Origin: Pseudomonas sp. 8AS
GTDB lineage: Bacteria > Pseudomonadota > Gammaproteobacteria > Pseudomonadales > Pseudomonadaceae
NCBI RefSeq assembly: GCF_902506505.1
Contig: NZ_LR733406.1
Span: forward strand, 620,001 to 684,000
DNA: 64,000 bases
Reading direction: 5' to 3'
Shown here: one piece after another, positions 1 to 9,284 of the stretch
Numbering within the stretch: the stretch's first letter is position 1
Layout: each line of letters begins with the position of its first letter
Notes under the pieces: generated by a model
The model's database searches: none
What the model saw: only the letters and a program-made list of their open reading frames with translations
Told to the model about the DNA's origin: nothing
Program-made: the position numbers and the translations under genes

Positions 1-2562
1 GTGGCTCACCGGTGACTGCGGCGGCGTCCGGCGTTCGAGCTGGCGGGCGCGCTGCGGCGCTGCCGGCAGCACCTCGTAATAGAGCACTTCGAGGGCGTCC
101 GGCGGCAACGGGTCGTCCAGCGGCAGCAGGGCATTGCGCCGGTACAGTACAGACTGCAGGAAGCGCTGCAGCGGGGTGAGCAGGCTCTGCTCGTCGCGGT
201 AGGGCAGGCGCTGGCGCCACAGCGCATTGTGTTCGTCGAGCACGCTGAGTTCGGCCTGCGCACCGTCCAGGCGGTAGAACACCTGGATGCACGCCGGCCG
301 GCCCTGCGGCAGGATCAGCGCCAGGTCCTCGCCTTCCAGGGCATAGCGGTCGACCTGCAGCGGGCTGTAGTCGGCCTGCTCTTCGCCGAGGTGCTCGACC
401 AGCATCGGCAGGTCGCTCAGGGCGGCGTGGCTGACCTGGCCCGGCTGCAGTTCGAGCACGTGGTAGCGCTGCTGCACCTGCAGCAGGTAGCGGCTGTGGC
501 GATGGCTGGCGAGGCTGGCGAGGACATCCTGGAACAGCTCCTCGACGCGCTGGGCAATGGCGCCGGCGCGGTTGCGGCAGAAACAGCGCACCCGCAGGTG
601 CGGCCGGCGGCCGTCGGCCGGCAGGGCGTTGAGGTAGTCGCGCAGGCAGTCGAGCAGGGCGTTCGGGCCGTCGTAGCGGCTGACCAGCAGCTCGTTCCAG
701 CTGTTCAGGCTGACCTGGTCGAGGGTCAGCACCAGGTTGTCGCGCACGCCCGAGTAGCCCAGCGAGTCGGTGCGCCCGCTGGTCATGTGCACGTTGAGCT
801 GGCTGTGGGCCTTCAGCGGGTCGAGGCCGACGTTGATCAGCAGCAGCACCTCGGCCGGTTCGGCACCGTGCAGCAGGGCCGCTTCGGCCACCGGCGGCAG
901 GGGGAGCGGCAGGGTCTGCTGCAGGCTGGCCAGCAGGTTGGACAGCTCGAACTCGCTCAGGTCGCTAGCTCCGGGGTGCAGCGACAGGCGCGTGCTGCTG
1001 TCGATCACGCCGTTGCGGTGGCACCAGGCAAGCAGCTCGATCAGCTCGCGGGCGCGTTTCAGTGGGGCGAAGTCGGGCCATTCCTGGCCGGTCAGGCTGC
1101 CGTTGTACAGCGCCCACTGGGTTTCCCCGCCGCTCTCGGCGCTGGCGCTGTGGACCAGGGTCAGGGTGTCTTCGGCCAGATCCGGGGCGATCCCCGGGTT
1201 GATGAATTCGATCTTGCCGGCCTTGCGCTCGAACGCGGCGTACAGGCGCCGGCCGAGCACGCCGAGGTCGCGGCTGTTGAGCTGGCTGCCGGTCTGTTCG
1301 CTGCGGGCGAACTGGGAGAGGAAGCGGTAGCTGTAGGTCAGCTCGTTGACCAGCGCGCGGCGCTCGGCGCTGACCTGGCGCACCTTCCACTGGCTGCGGC
1401 TGTCGAGCATCGCCAGCTCGCGCGGGCTCCAGTGCCACTCGCCGGTCAGGCGCTCGAACAGCAGGCGCTGCCAGCTCTTGGCGCGGTTGCGCGGCGGGCT
1501 GCTGAGCTTCTTGTTGACCTTGAGGTACAGGCAGCGGCGGATCAGCTCCAGGCGTTCCCGCTCGCCGCGGCCGGTGAGGTATTCCTCCAGGCGCCGGTAG
1601 ACCATGATGTAGGCGTCCAGCTCGTCGAGGTCGAGACGGTTGGCGAACACCGCCTGCTTGAAGCGCAGGCTCAGGCATTCCACCCGCGGGTGCTCGCTGG
1701 CGTAGACCTCGGTGAGCAGCAGCTTGAGCACCGACTTGTAGGGCGACTCGATGCCCTTGAACAGCTGCCACATGCCGGCGCCGATGAACTCGCCCGGTGG
1801 AATGCGCGCCAGGTGACCGAGGTCGAGCACTTCCTCGGCGCGGATGAAGCGCTTGTTCAGCAGGGCGTGGGTGTAGGCGGCGTAGTTGGCTTCCTCGTAC
1901 ACCGGCACCAGCCACCACAGCGGGGTGCGCCCGCCGAGCCAGATCGCCGTGCGGTAGAACTCGTCGAGCAGCAGGTAGTGCTGGGTGGTGCCGCAGTCGT
2001 CGGAGGTCAGCTGGGCGTCTTCGCGGTCGCCGGCGGTGAAGCGGGCCGGGTCGACCAGGAAGAAGTGCGCCTCGGCGCCCAGGGTGGCGGCCCAGGCTTC
2101 GAGCAGGTCGCACTTCTTGCGCAGCTCGTGCAGGGCCTGGCCGTCCAGGTCCGGCGCGTGGCACAGCCAGAGGTCCATGTCGCTCTGCTCGGCCTGGGCC
2201 ACGGTGCCCAGGCTGCCCATCAGGAACAGGCCGTGGATCGGCAGCGCCGGCTTGCCGCGGCGCGGCTTGTAGCTGAAGGAGCGGGTCAGGCGGGTGGCCT
2301 CGGCGAGCAGCTCGTCGCTCGGTTCGAAGCCGCACAGCCCGGCCGGGGTGGTGCCGGACACGTAGCCGGGGAGCAGCGGATGGTTCACGTGCAGCAGCAG
2401 CGGCAGCAACCGGAGCACCAGCTGCTGGCGCGTCGACAGCGCCTGCATGGCCCGCGCCAGGCGCCCGTCGTTGATCTTCAGGAAGCGTGCGCGCAGCTGC
2501 GCCAGCACCTTGCGGTCGATGCCGTCATTGATGTCCGGGCGGATTTCCTGGGTGCGCGTCAT
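1..2562 (-). CDS. cyaA: Class I adenylate cyclase, 3' end cut by window edge
   Basis: Makes cyclic AMP from ATP in the cytoplasm; in pseudomonads cAMP feeds the Vfr regulon. The frame is open from the ATG at 2562 to base 1, giving 854 codons; family members are usually somewhat over 900 residues, so roughly the last tenth lies outside the window. The N-terminus (MTRTQEIRPDINDGIDRKVL) resembles the Pseudomonas CyaA start. Residues 115-131 carry the nucleotidyltransferase signature GSLGT...QSDMDLW of the class I catalytic domain. An in-frame stop lies 11 codons upstream with no other ATG between, which fixes the start. The gene before it on the same strand ends 146 bp upstream, so it may have its own promoter. 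Confidence 0.93.
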   Translation of the reverse strand, partial: MTRTQEIRPDINDGIDRKVLAQLRARFLKINDGRLARAMQALSTRQQLVLRLLPLLLHVNHPLLPGYVSGTTPAGLCGFEPSDELLAEATRLTRSFSYKPRRGKPALPIHGLFLMGSLGTVAQAEQSDMDLWLCHAPDLDGQALHELRKKCDLLEAWAATLGAEAHFFLVDPARFTAGDREDAQLTSDDCGTTQHYLLLDEFYRTAIWLGGRTPLWWLVPVYEEANYAAYTHALLNKRFIRAEEVLDLGHLARIPPGEFIGAGMWQLFKGIESPYKSVLKLLLTEVYASEHPRVECLSLRFKQAVFANRLDLDELDAYIMVYRRLEEYLTGRGERERLELIRRCLYLKVNKKLSSPPRNRAKSWQRLLFERLTGEWHWSPRELAMLDSRSQWKVRQVSAERRALVNELTYSYRFLSQFARSEQTGSQLNSRDLGVLGRRLYAAFERKAGKIEFINPGIAPDLAEDTLTLVHSASAESGGETQWALYNGSLTGQEWPDFAPLKRARELIELLAWCHRNGVIDSSTRLSLHPGASDLSEFELSNLLASLQQTLPLPLPPVAEAALLHGAEPAEVLLLINVGLDPLKAHSQLNVHMTSGRTDSLGYSGVRDNLVLTLDQVSLNSWNELLVSRYDGPNALLDCLRDYLNALPADGRRPHLRVRCFCRNRAGAIAQRVEELFQDVLASLASHRHSRYLLQVQQRYHVLELQPGQVSHAALSDLPMLVEHLGEEQADYSPLQVDRYALEGEDLALILPQGRPACIQVFYRLDGAQAELSVLDEHNALWRQRLPYRDEQSLLTPLQRFLQSVLYRRNALLPLDDPLPPDALEVLYYEVLPAAPQRARQLERRTPPQSPVSH

Positions 2563-2708
2563 GTACTGCTCGAGACGGTGGAGAAGGCAAGCCTACCAGC
2601 CGGCGCAGTCGTGCGGCAGGGGCCTTGCTCGTTGTATCGGCAGTCGGCTGGGGGGCTATAGGGGCGGGTGACGGCGGGTGCGCGTGGCGACCCGCCGGTG
2701 CGTACGGA

Positions 2709-2951
2709 TCAGGCGGGTTGCGGGTGGAGGATGGTCAGCAGGGCCTGGGCGTGTTCTGCGGCATCCAGACCGAGGCTGGTCAGGTAGCCGCCGTCGGCCT
2801 GGGTCACCAGGCCTTTCTGGTGCAGGCGGGTGATCGCCGCCTGGGCTTTCGGGGCAGCGTTGTTGTGCACCTTGATGCCTTCTTGCACGTTGTCCAGGTT
2901 GTACAGCGCGAGGATTTCCAGCTCGGCAACCAAATCGGGGGTGTAGGCCAT
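2709..2951 (-). CDS. TIGR02647 family small protein
   Basis: An 80-residue protein (MAYTPDLVAELEILALYNLD...) resembling the conserved gammaproteobacterial family TIGR02647, sometimes annotated as DNA-binding; its function is unknown to me. Residues 30-60 read like a small winged-helix segment (AAPKAQAAITRLHQKGLVTQ), which suggests nucleic-acid contact but is not proof. A GGAG stands before the ATG. It lies upstream of cyaA on the same strand with a 146-bp gap. There are no membrane segments and no signal peptide. Confidence 0.8.
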   Translation of the reverse strand: MAYTPDLVAELEILALYNLDNVQEGIKVHNNAAPKAQAAITRLHQKGLVTQADGGYLTSLGLDAAEHAQALLTILHPQPA

Positions 2952-3134
2952 AGGGACTCCGGGTCTTGTGAGGGGGCCAATGTGCAGTGTAGCGGGCAGG
3001 CTTCATTCTGCCGTCTGCTCATGCTGCCACCGACCTAGTATCTGCTGATAGAGGCCATTGCGCTTGATCTGGCGCATGCCCAGGGCGAAAGGGTTGCAGC
3101 AGGGCGGCGGCCTGAAGGCGGCCGCGGACGCGCT

Positions 3135-3410
3135 TCAGTCCTCGCCCGGCAGCTCCGGCAGGGCACGCAGGGCCTGCTCGTACCAGGCGCTATCGAACGG
3201 GCGGTCGTCGCGCAGCATGGCGTCGATCTCGTGGGCCAGCACCAGGGCCATGAGCTGGAGGATTTCCTCGCGCTCGTAGCCGACCAGGGTCAGCTTGTTC
3301 AGGGTGGCCTTGGCTGCGGGCGGGCTGTCCGCTTCCAGCTGGTTCTCGATGGCCTGGATCAGGGTCTGTTCGGCGAAGGCTTCTTCGTCGTGCTCGTCGT
3401 GCTCGCTCAT
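3135..3410 (-). CDS. Small acidic conserved hypothetical protein (91 aa)
   Basis: I do not recognise a named domain. The protein starts MSEHDEHDEEAF, has an acidic N-terminus and two predicted helices (residues about 14-40 and 50-70). The frame stays open 49 codons further upstream, but that stretch overlaps the 3' end of the acetyltransferase gene and is Arg/Pro-rich, as out-of-frame translation of this DNA usually is. The ATG at 3410, preceded by a GGAAAG, is therefore preferred. It begins 20 nt after the acetyltransferase stop on the same strand, so the two are probably co-transcribed. Confidence 0.7.
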   Translation of the reverse strand: MSEHDEHDEEAFAEQTLIQAIENQLEADSPPAAKATLNKLTLVGYEREEILQLMALVLAHEIDAMLRDDRPFDSAWYEQALRALPELPGED

Positions 3411-3430
3411 GGCGCTTTCCTCTGGGCCGC

Positions 3431-3910
3431 TCAGCCGGCGGCGAAGTCCCGCAGGGCCTGGCCGGTCAGGCGGTAGGTGGTCCACTCGTCCTGCGGCTTG
3501 GCGCCGAACGATTGGTAGAAGTCGATGGCCGGCTGGTTCCAGTCCAGCACCGCCCATTCGAAGCGGCCGCAGCCCTGGCTCACGGCGAGTTGCGCCAAGT
3601 GCCGCAGCAGCGCCTTGCCGGCACCGCCGCCGCGCTGCTCGGGGCTGATGTACAGGTCTTCCAGGTACAGGCCGTGCTTGCCCAGCCAGGTCGAGTAATT
3701 GAAGAAGTACACGGCGTAGCCGATCGCTTGGCCATCGCGCTCGCAGATCAGCGCATGGGCAGTGCTGCCGGCGCCGAACAGGCTGGCCTGGATGCCGGCG
3801 ACGTCGGTTTTGACTTCGTGCTCGGCCTTCTCGTAGATGGCCAGGTCGGTGATCAGGCGCAGGATCAGCGCGGCGTCGTCACGGCTGGCGGGGCGGATAT
3901 GCAGCGGCAT
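3431..3910 (-). CDS. GNAT family N-acetyltransferase
   Basis: A 159-residue acetyl-CoA-dependent acetyltransferase of the GCN5 superfamily. The acetyl-CoA pyrophosphate loop is seen as QRGGGAGKALL near residue 90, preceded by the beta-4 strand GLYLEDLYISPE and followed by the C-terminal segment NQPAIDFYQSFGA, typical of the spermidine/diamine acetyltransferase-like subgroup. The substrate cannot be read from sequence. A second ATG four codons upstream (3922) is possible. The inner one is chosen because MPLHIRPASRDD begins the domain directly and GGAA lies at a suitable distance before it. It is 58 bp downstream of argH on the same strand. Confidence 0.85.
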   Translation of the reverse strand: MPLHIRPASRDDAALILRLITDLAIYEKAEHEVKTDVAGIQASLFGAGSTAHALICERDGQAIGYAVYFFNYSTWLGKHGLYLEDLYISPEQRGGGAGKALLRHLAQLAVSQGCGRFEWAVLDWNQPAIDFYQSFGAKPQDEWTTYRLTGQALRDFAAG

Positions 3911-3968
3911 CTGGCGTTCCATTCGGGGCCTGCGGATGCGCCGCTCGGCGCGCCCGCAGGCCGTGGGC

Positions 3969-5363
3969 TCAGCGGCCGGCCAGCAGTTGCTGGCCGCGGG
4001 CCACGGCGGCGCGTACCTGGTTCGGCGCGGTACCGCCGATGTGGTCGCGGGCGTTGACCGAGCCTTCCAGGGTCAGCACGGCGAACACGTCGTCGGTGAT
4101 CTGATCACTGAACTGGCGCAGCTCGTCCAGGCTCATCTCGGCCAGGTCTTTGCCGGTTTGAACGCCGTACTTCACCGCGTGGCCGACGATCTCGTGGCAG
4201 TCGCGGAACGGCAGGCCCTTGCGCACCAGATAGTCGGCCAGGTCGGTGGCGGTGGAGAAGCCGCGGCGTGCCGCCTCGCGCATGATGTCCTTCTTCGGCT
4301 TGATCGCCGGAACCATGTCGGCGAAGGCGCGCAGGCTGTCGCGCAGGGTGTCGGCGGCGTCGAACAGCGGTTCCTTGTCTTCCTGGTTGTCCTTGTTGTA
4401 GGCCAGCGGCTGCCCCTTCATCAGGGTCAGCAGGCCGGTGAGGGCGCCGAACACGCGGCCGGTCTTGCCGCGTACCAGCTCCGGCACGTCCGGGTTCTTC
4501 TTCTGCGGCATGATCGAGGAGCCGGTGCAGAAGCGATCGGGCAGGTCGATGAACTGGAACTGCGCGCTGGTCCACAGCACCAGCTCTTCGGAGAAGCGCG
4601 ACAGGTGCATCATCGCCAGCGAGGCGGCGGCGCAGAATTCGATGGCGAAGTCGCGATCCGACACGCCGTCCAGCGAGTTGCCGCCAACCTGGTCGAAGCC
4701 CAGCAGTTCGGCGGTGATCTCGCGGGCGATCGGGTAGGTGGTGCCGGCCAGTGCGGCCGAGCCCAGCGGCATGCGGTTGACCCGCTTGCGGCAGTCGACC
4801 AGGCGCTCATGGTCGCGGCTGAGCATCTCGAACCAGGCCAGCAGGTGGTGGCCGAAGGTCACCGGCTGGGCGGTCTGCAGGTGGGTGAAGCCGGGCATGA
4901 TGGTATCGGCTTCGGCCTCAGCCAGTCCCAGCAGGCCCTGCTGCAGGCGGGTGATCTCGGCGAGGATGATGTCGATCTCGTCGCGCAGCCACAGGCGGAT
5001 GTCGGTGGCCACCTGATCGTTGCGCGAACGGCCGGTGTGCAACTTCTTGCCGGTGACGCCGATGCGGTCGGTCAGGCGCGCCTCGATGTTCATGTGCACG
5101 TCTTCCAGGTCGATGCGCCAGTCGAACTGGCCGGCCTCGATCTCGCCCTGGATCTGCTTGAGGCCCGCCTCGATGGCGTCGCGCTCGTCCGCGGTCAGCA
5201 CGCCGACCTTGGCCAGCATGGTGGCGTGGGCGATCGAGCCCATGATGTCGTGGCGATAGAGGCGCTTGTCGAAATCGACGGAGGCGGTGAAGCGGGCAAC
5301 GAAGGCGTCGACGGGCTCGCTGAAGCGGCCGCCCCAGGACTGGTTGGTTTTCTCGGTGCTCAT
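3969..5363 (-). CDS. argH: Argininosuccinate lyase
   Basis: Catalyses the last step of arginine synthesis, splitting argininosuccinate into arginine and fumarate. The protein is 464 residues, the normal length for this fumarase/aspartase superfamily homotetramer. The superfamily signature [12 protein letters not shown] is at about residues 281-292; its second Ser is the catalytic base. The N-terminus SWGGRFSEP is characteristic of ArgH. The frame extends 74 codons further upstream, but that stretch does not resemble ArgH and covers the promoter region shared with the divergent fimS, so ATG 5363 is the start. The 216-bp gap to fimS must hold both promoters. Confidence 0.97.
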   Translation of the reverse strand: MSTEKTNQSWGGRFSEPVDAFVARFTASVDFDKRLYRHDIMGSIAHATMLAKVGVLTADERDAIEAGLKQIQGEIEAGQFDWRIDLEDVHMNIEARLTDRIGVTGKKLHTGRSRNDQVATDIRLWLRDEIDIILAEITRLQQGLLGLAEAEADTIMPGFTHLQTAQPVTFGHHLLAWFEMLSRDHERLVDCRKRVNRMPLGSAALAGTTYPIAREITAELLGFDQVGGNSLDGVSDRDFAIEFCAAASLAMMHLSRFSEELVLWTSAQFQFIDLPDRFCTGSSIMPQKKNPDVPELVRGKTGRVFGALTGLLTLMKGQPLAYNKDNQEDKEPLFDAADTLRDSLRAFADMVPAIKPKKDIMREAARRGFSTATDLADYLVRKGLPFRDCHEIVGHAVKYGVQTGKDLAEMSLDELRQFSDQITDDVFAVLTLEGSVNARDHIGGTAPNQVRAAVARGQQLLAGR

Positions 5364-5523
5364 GGCGGAACTCGCGGGAAAGGCAGGCGCGTTGCCTGCG
5401 GAACGGTAAAGTGTGCCGATAATAACAGCCTTGCCGGGAAAACCGAGGCTCTGCCCGGTCGGCGGAGAAATGTCGCCGGGCTCACAGTTTTGCGCTCGGC
5501 ATGCCACTTGGGCCCCTAATTTC

Positions 5524-5564
5524 GTCCGCCCGCAGCGCTCTGGCTTGCTGGTTGGCGGGCGGAC
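5524..5564 (+). promoter_or_regulatory. Hairpin in the fimS leader
   Basis: A perfect 10-bp inverted repeat, GTCCGCCCGC (5524-5533) and GCGGGCGGAC (5555-5564) around a 21-nt loop, ends a few bases before the AAGGAA ribosome-binding region of fimS. If transcribed, it would form a stable stem just upstream of the translation start. No T run follows, so it is not a standard terminator. Confidence 0.4.
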
Positions 5565-5579
5565 AAGGAAACTGCCGGG

Positions 5580-6662
5580 ATGCAAATCAACTGGTTCAAC
5601 AAGGGCCGTACCCTGGCCGCGGACGACGATTTTTTCCTGCCGGAGCTGTGCCAGCCCGAGGCGCTGCTGAGCATGGTGCTACTCGCCGAGCTGCTGGTGC
5701 TGGTGCTGGTGCTGTCCGAGCCCATGCAGCCGGGCTTCAACTGGGTGCGCCTGGCCATGACCTCGCTGTTCGTGCAGTGGATCGTGCTGCTCTCGGCCGG
5801 CCTGCTGTGCCGCCTGCGGCCCCTGCTGGCCAGCCTGCGCGCGGCCGTGGCCGGCACCCTGTGCTGCGCCATGGTGGTCGGCCTGGCCCTGGCCTGCACC
5901 GCGGTGGCGGACTACTTCGAGCTGGGCGGGCCGCTGCCGCGCAATGGCGAGGTCAACCTGTATCTGCGCCATGCCTTGATCAGCCTGATCATGTCGGCCC
6001 TGTTGTTGCGCTACTTTTACTTACAGAGCCAGTGGCGCAGACAGCAGCAGGCCGAGCTGCGCGCCCGGATCGAGGCCTTGCAGGCGCGGATCCGTCCGCA
6101 CTTCCTGTTCAACAGCCTGAACAGCATCGCCAGCCTGGTGGTGGTCGATCCGTTCAGGGCCGAGCAGGCGGTGCTCGATCTGTCCGACCTGTTCCGCGCC
6201 AGCCTGGCCAAGCCCGGCACCCTGGTGCCCTGGCGCGAGGAGCTGGAGCTGGCGCGAAGATATTTGTCGATCGAGCAATACCGGCTCGGCGACCGGCTAC
6301 AGTTGGATTGGCAGGTGGACGCAGTACCGGATGATTTGCCGATTCCGCAACTGACCTTGCAGCCGCTGCTGGAAAATGCCCTGATCTACGGCATCCAGCC
6401 GCGCATCGAAGGTGGCCTGGTGCGGGTCGAGGCGCAGTATGAAGACGGGGTGTTCCTGCTCTGTGTGAGCAACCCCTATGACGAGGGCGCCGAGCGGCAA
6501 CCGTCGCGCGGTACCCAGCAGGCGTTGGTGAATATAGACGCGCGTCTGGCGGCACTTTTCGGGCCGCGCGCAAGTCTTAGCGTGGATCGCCGTGACGGGC
6601 GCCACTTCACCTGTCTACGCTATCCATGTGAGAGACTCACGCAGGAAGCCAGAGCAATATGA
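5580..6662 (+). CDS. fimS: LytS-type sensor histidine kinase FimS (AlgZ)
   Basis: Inner-membrane sensor partnered with AlgR; in P. aeruginosa the pair controls twitching motility, alginate and virulence genes. It has 360 residues. Hydrophobic segments at about 29-47, 58-78, 88-112 and 130-147 form the membrane sensor. The unorthodox kinase domain begins with the H-box [11 protein letters not shown] (His174) and an N-type box [12 protein letters not shown] (Asn266). The long glycine-rich boxes of classical kinases are reduced, as known for this LytS/AlgZ family. The last codons overlap the algR start as ATGA, so the two are translationally coupled. The start ATG follows GGAAACTGCCGGG. Confidence 0.95.
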   Translation: MQINWFNKGRTLAADDDFFLPELCQPEALLSMVLLAELLVLVLVLSEPMQPGFNWVRLAMTSLFVQWIVLLSAGLLCRLRPLLASLRAAVAGTLCCAMVVGLALACTAVADYFELGGPLPRNGEVNLYLRHALISLIMSALLLRYFYLQSQWRRQQQAELRARIEALQARIRPHFLFNSLNSIASLVVVDPFRAEQAVLDLSDLFRASLAKPGTLVPWREELELARRYLSIEQYRLGDRLQLDWQVDAVPDDLPIPQLTLQPLLENALIYGIQPRIEGGLVRVEAQYEDGVFLLCVSNPYDEGAERQPSRGTQQALVNIDARLAALFGPRASLSVDRRDGRHFTCLRYPCERLTQEARAI

Positions 6663-7405
6663 ATGTGCTGATCGTCGATGACGAACCCCTTGCCCGCGAG
6701 CGCCTCAGCCGACTGGTTGGCGAACTCGAAGGTTATCGTGTCCTCGAACCCGCGGCTGGCAATGGTGAAGAGGCCTTGGCCCTGATCGACAGCCTGAAGC
6801 CCGACGTGGTGCTGCTGGACATCCGCATGCCCGGCCTCGACGGCCTGCAGGTGGCCGCCAAGCTGTGCGAGCGCGAAGCGCCGCCGGCGGTGATCTTCTG
6901 CACCGCCCACGACGAATTCGCCCTGGAAGCCTTCGACGTCAGCGCCGTCGGCTACCTGGTCAAGCCGGTCCGCCCCGAGGCCCTGGCGGCCGCGCTGAAG
7001 AAGGCCGAGCGGCCCAATCGCGTGCAGCTCGCGGCCCTGACCCGCCCGGCCGGCGCCAATGGCGCCGGCCCGCGCAGCCACATCAGTGCGCGTACGCGCA
7101 AAGGCATCGAGCTGATTCCGCTGGAGCACGTGATCTTCTTCATCGCCGACCACAAGTACGTGACCCTGCGCCACGAGGGCGGCGAAGTGCTGCTGGACGA
7201 GCCGCTGAAGGCGCTGGAAGACGAGTTCGGCGAGCGCTTCGTGCGTATTCACCGCAATGCCCTGGTTTCGCGCGAGCGCATCGAGCGTTTGCAGCGCACC
7301 CCGCTGGGACATTTCCAGCTGTTCCTCAAGGGCATGGGCGGCGAAGCCCTGACCGTCAGCCGCCGGCATGTGGCCGGTGTCCGCAAGCTGATGCACAACC
7401 TCTAG
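6659..7405 (+). CDS. algR: LytTR response regulator AlgR
   Basis: A 248-residue DNA-binding response regulator. The receiver domain (residues 1-110) has the acidic pocket D7/D8, phosphoacceptor D54 ([10 protein letters not shown]), T82 and K102. Residues about 138-245 are a LytTR DNA-binding domain ([20 protein letters not shown]... [13 protein letters not shown]). In P. aeruginosa AlgR activates algD, fimU-pilV and other promoters; binding sites elsewhere are not visible here. It overlaps fimS by 4 nt. A strong hairpin follows the stop codon. Confidence 0.97.
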   Translation: MNVLIVDDEPLARERLSRLVGELEGYRVLEPAAGNGEEALALIDSLKPDVVLLDIRMPGLDGLQVAAKLCEREAPPAVIFCTAHDEFALEAFDVSAVGYLVKPVRPEALAAALKKAERPNRVQLAALTRPAGANGAGPRSHISARTRKGIELIPLEHVIFFIADHKYVTLRHEGGEVLLDEPLKALEDEFGERFVRIHRNALVSRERIERLQRTPLGHFQLFLKGMGGEALTVSRRHVAGVRKLMHNL

Positions 7406-7412
7406 GGGCTGC

Positions 7413-7447
7413 CCCGCTTCGTTCACGTGGCTCGCGAACGAAGCGGG
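7413..7447 (+). terminator. Possible hairpin terminator or stabiliser after algR
   Basis: A perfect 12-bp inverted repeat, CCCGCTTCGTTC (7413-7424) and GAACGAAGCGGG (7436-7447), starts 8 bp after the algR stop. No U run follows, so intrinsic termination is doubtful; it could protect the mRNA 3' end or need Rho. A second stem, GCGCCGGC/GCCGGCGC (7490-7509), lies nearer hemC. Confidence 0.45.
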
Positions 7448-7550
7448 AGCGGACCACTGGCAGTGGATTGCCCGAGCGCGGCAATCCGGCGCCGGCCAGA
7501 GCCGGCGCAGCCTGTTATCATTCCCGGCAGTTCAGTTTCCGGAAGTGATC

Positions 7551-8489
7551 ATGTCCCGCGAAATCCGCATTGCTACCCGCAAGAGTGCCCTGGCCCTGTG
7601 GCAGGCCGAATACGTCAAGGCGCGCCTGGAACAGGCGCATCCCGGCCTCAAGGTCAGCCTGGTGCCGATGGTCAGCCGCGGCGACAAGCTGCTCGATGCA
7701 CCGTTGGCGAAAATCGGCGGCAAGGGCCTGTTCGTCAAGGAGCTGGAGACGGCCCTGCTGGAGAATGAGGCGGACATCGCCGTGCATTCGATGAAGGATG
7801 TGCCGATGGACTTCCCCGCGGGCCTCGGCCTGTTCTGCATCTGCGAACGGGAAGACCCGCGCGACGCCTTCGTCTCCAACAGTTTCACCAGCCTCGACGA
7901 GCTGCCGGCCGGCAGCGTGGTCGGCACCTCCAGCCTGCGCCGCCAGGCCCAGCTGCTGGCGCGCCGGCCCGACCTGAAGATCCAGTTCCTGCGAGGCAAC
8001 GTCAACACCCGCCTGGCCAAGCTGGATGCCGGCGAGTACGACGCCATCATCCTCGCCGCCGCCGGGCTGATCCGCCTCGGCTTCGCGGCGCGCATCCGTT
8101 CCTCGATCAGCGCCGAGGACAGCCTGCCGGCCGGCGGCCAGGGCGCCGTGGGCATCGAGTGCCGCAGCGCCGACAGCGACGTGCACGCGCTGCTGGCGCC
8201 CCTGCACCATGTCGATAGCGCCGACCGGGTGACTGCCGAGCGGGCGCTGAACAAGCACCTCAATGGCGGTTGCCAGGTGCCGATCGCCTGCTACGCCCTG
8301 CTCGAAGGCGACCAGCTGTGGCTGCGCGGCCTGGTCGGCCAGCCCGACGGCGGCCAGCTGCTGCGTGCCGAGGCCCGTGCGCCGCGGGCCCAGGCCGAAG
8401 CGCTGGGCGTGCAGGTGGCCGAACAACTGCTGGCGCAGGGCGCCGCCGCGATTCTCCAGGCGGTGTACGGCGAGGCCGCGGCCGAGTGA
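7551..8489 (+). CDS. hemC: Porphobilinogen deaminase (hydroxymethylbilane synthase)
   Basis: Joins four porphobilinogen molecules into hydroxymethylbilane in heme, siroheme and cobalamin synthesis. It has 312 residues, normal for the family. Cys241 (NGGCQVPIA) carries the dipyrromethane cofactor, and the Arg/Lys-rich active-site stretches [10 protein letters not shown] and [13 protein letters not shown] are present. An in-frame GTG at 7545 is less likely than the ATG at 7551, which has GGAAG five bases ahead. The stop overlaps the hemD GTG start (GTGA), so both are made from one message. Confidence 0.97.
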   Translation: MSREIRIATRKSALALWQAEYVKARLEQAHPGLKVSLVPMVSRGDKLLDAPLAKIGGKGLFVKELETALLENEADIAVHSMKDVPMDFPAGLGLFCICEREDPRDAFVSNSFTSLDELPAGSVVGTSSLRRQAQLLARRPDLKIQFLRGNVNTRLAKLDAGEYDAIILAAAGLIRLGFAARIRSSISAEDSLPAGGQGAVGIECRSADSDVHALLAPLHHVDSADRVTAERALNKHLNGGCQVPIACYALLEGDQLWLRGLVGQPDGGQLLRAEARAPRAQAEALGVQVAEQLLAQGAAAILQAVYGEAAAE

Positions 8490-9268
8490 CCGGTTGGCGC
8501 CTGCTGCTGACCCGCCCGGCCGCCGAGAATGTGGCCCTGGCGGCAACGCTGGGCGCCGCCGGCGTATACAGCAGCAGCCTGCCGCTGCTGGAGATCGAGG
8601 CTCTGGAAGAAACCGCCGAACAGCGCGCCCTGCTGCTCGAGCTGGATGGCTACTGCGCGGTGATAGTCGTCAGCAAGCCGGCCGCCCGCTTGGGCCTGGA
8701 ACGGCTCCAGGGTTGCTGGCCCAGGCCGCCGGCCGGCCCGCGCTGGTTCAGCGTCGGCGCGGCCACCGCGCAGATCCTCGATGACTACCTGCTGCCCCAC
8801 GGCCAGCGCGCCACTTATCCGGCCGCGGGCGATGACAGCGAGGCCCTGCTGGCCCTGCCCGACCTCGAGCGGGCGCTGGCCGTGCCGAACCCGCGGGTGC
8901 TGATCCTGCGTGGCGAAGGCGGGCGCGAACTGCTGGCCGAGACCTTGCGTGGCCGTGGCGCGCGCGTCGACTATCTGCAGCTGTATCGCCGCGTGCTGCC
9001 GTCCTACCCGGCCGGCAGCCTGCTGCAGCGGGTGCGCGGGGAACGCCTGAACGCCCTGCTGGTCAGCAGTGCGCAGAGCCTCGAACACCTGCAGCAACTG
9101 GCCGGGGCTGCCTGGCCGGAGCTGGCTCGGCTACCCTTGCTGGTACCCAGTCCGCGGGTGGCTGCCCTGGCCCGCGCGGCCGGCGCCCTGCACCCTATCG
9201 ATTGTCGCGGCGCCAGTGCTGCGGCTGTTCTGGCGGCCTTGCGCGCAAGCCCGGCGCCGACCCTCTGA
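8486..9268 (+). CDS. hemD: Uroporphyrinogen-III synthase
   Basis: Cyclises hydroxymethylbilane and inverts ring D to give uroporphyrinogen III. The protein has 260 residues beginning [12 protein letters not shown], the usual HemD N-terminus (LLxTRP), with the second-domain hinge and [14 protein letters not shown] near residue 190 as expected for this poorly conserved family. It uses a GTG start overlapping the hemC stop by four bases. The frame is open further upstream inside hemC, but that part is Arg-rich out-of-frame translation. hemX follows after 16 nt. Confidence 0.93.
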   Translation: MTGWRLLLTRPAAENVALAATLGAAGVYSSSLPLLEIEALEETAEQRALLLELDGYCAVIVVSKPAARLGLERLQGCWPRPPAGPRWFSVGAATAQILDDYLLPHGQRATYPAAGDDSEALLALPDLERALAVPNPRVLILRGEGGRELLAETLRGRGARVDYLQLYRRVLPSYPAGSLLQRVRGERLNALLVSSAQSLEHLQQLAGAAWPELARLPLLVPSPRVAALARAAGALHPIDCRGASAAAVLAALRASPAPTL

Positions 9269-9284
9269 TGCAAAGGAAGGACAT

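Noticed and set aside
229..2661. 810-codon plus-strand frame opposite cyaA
   Set aside because: It is the antisense shadow of cyaA. The Val/Gln/Ala/Leu-rich product has no domain, and the minus-strand frame has clear class I adenylate cyclase motifs.
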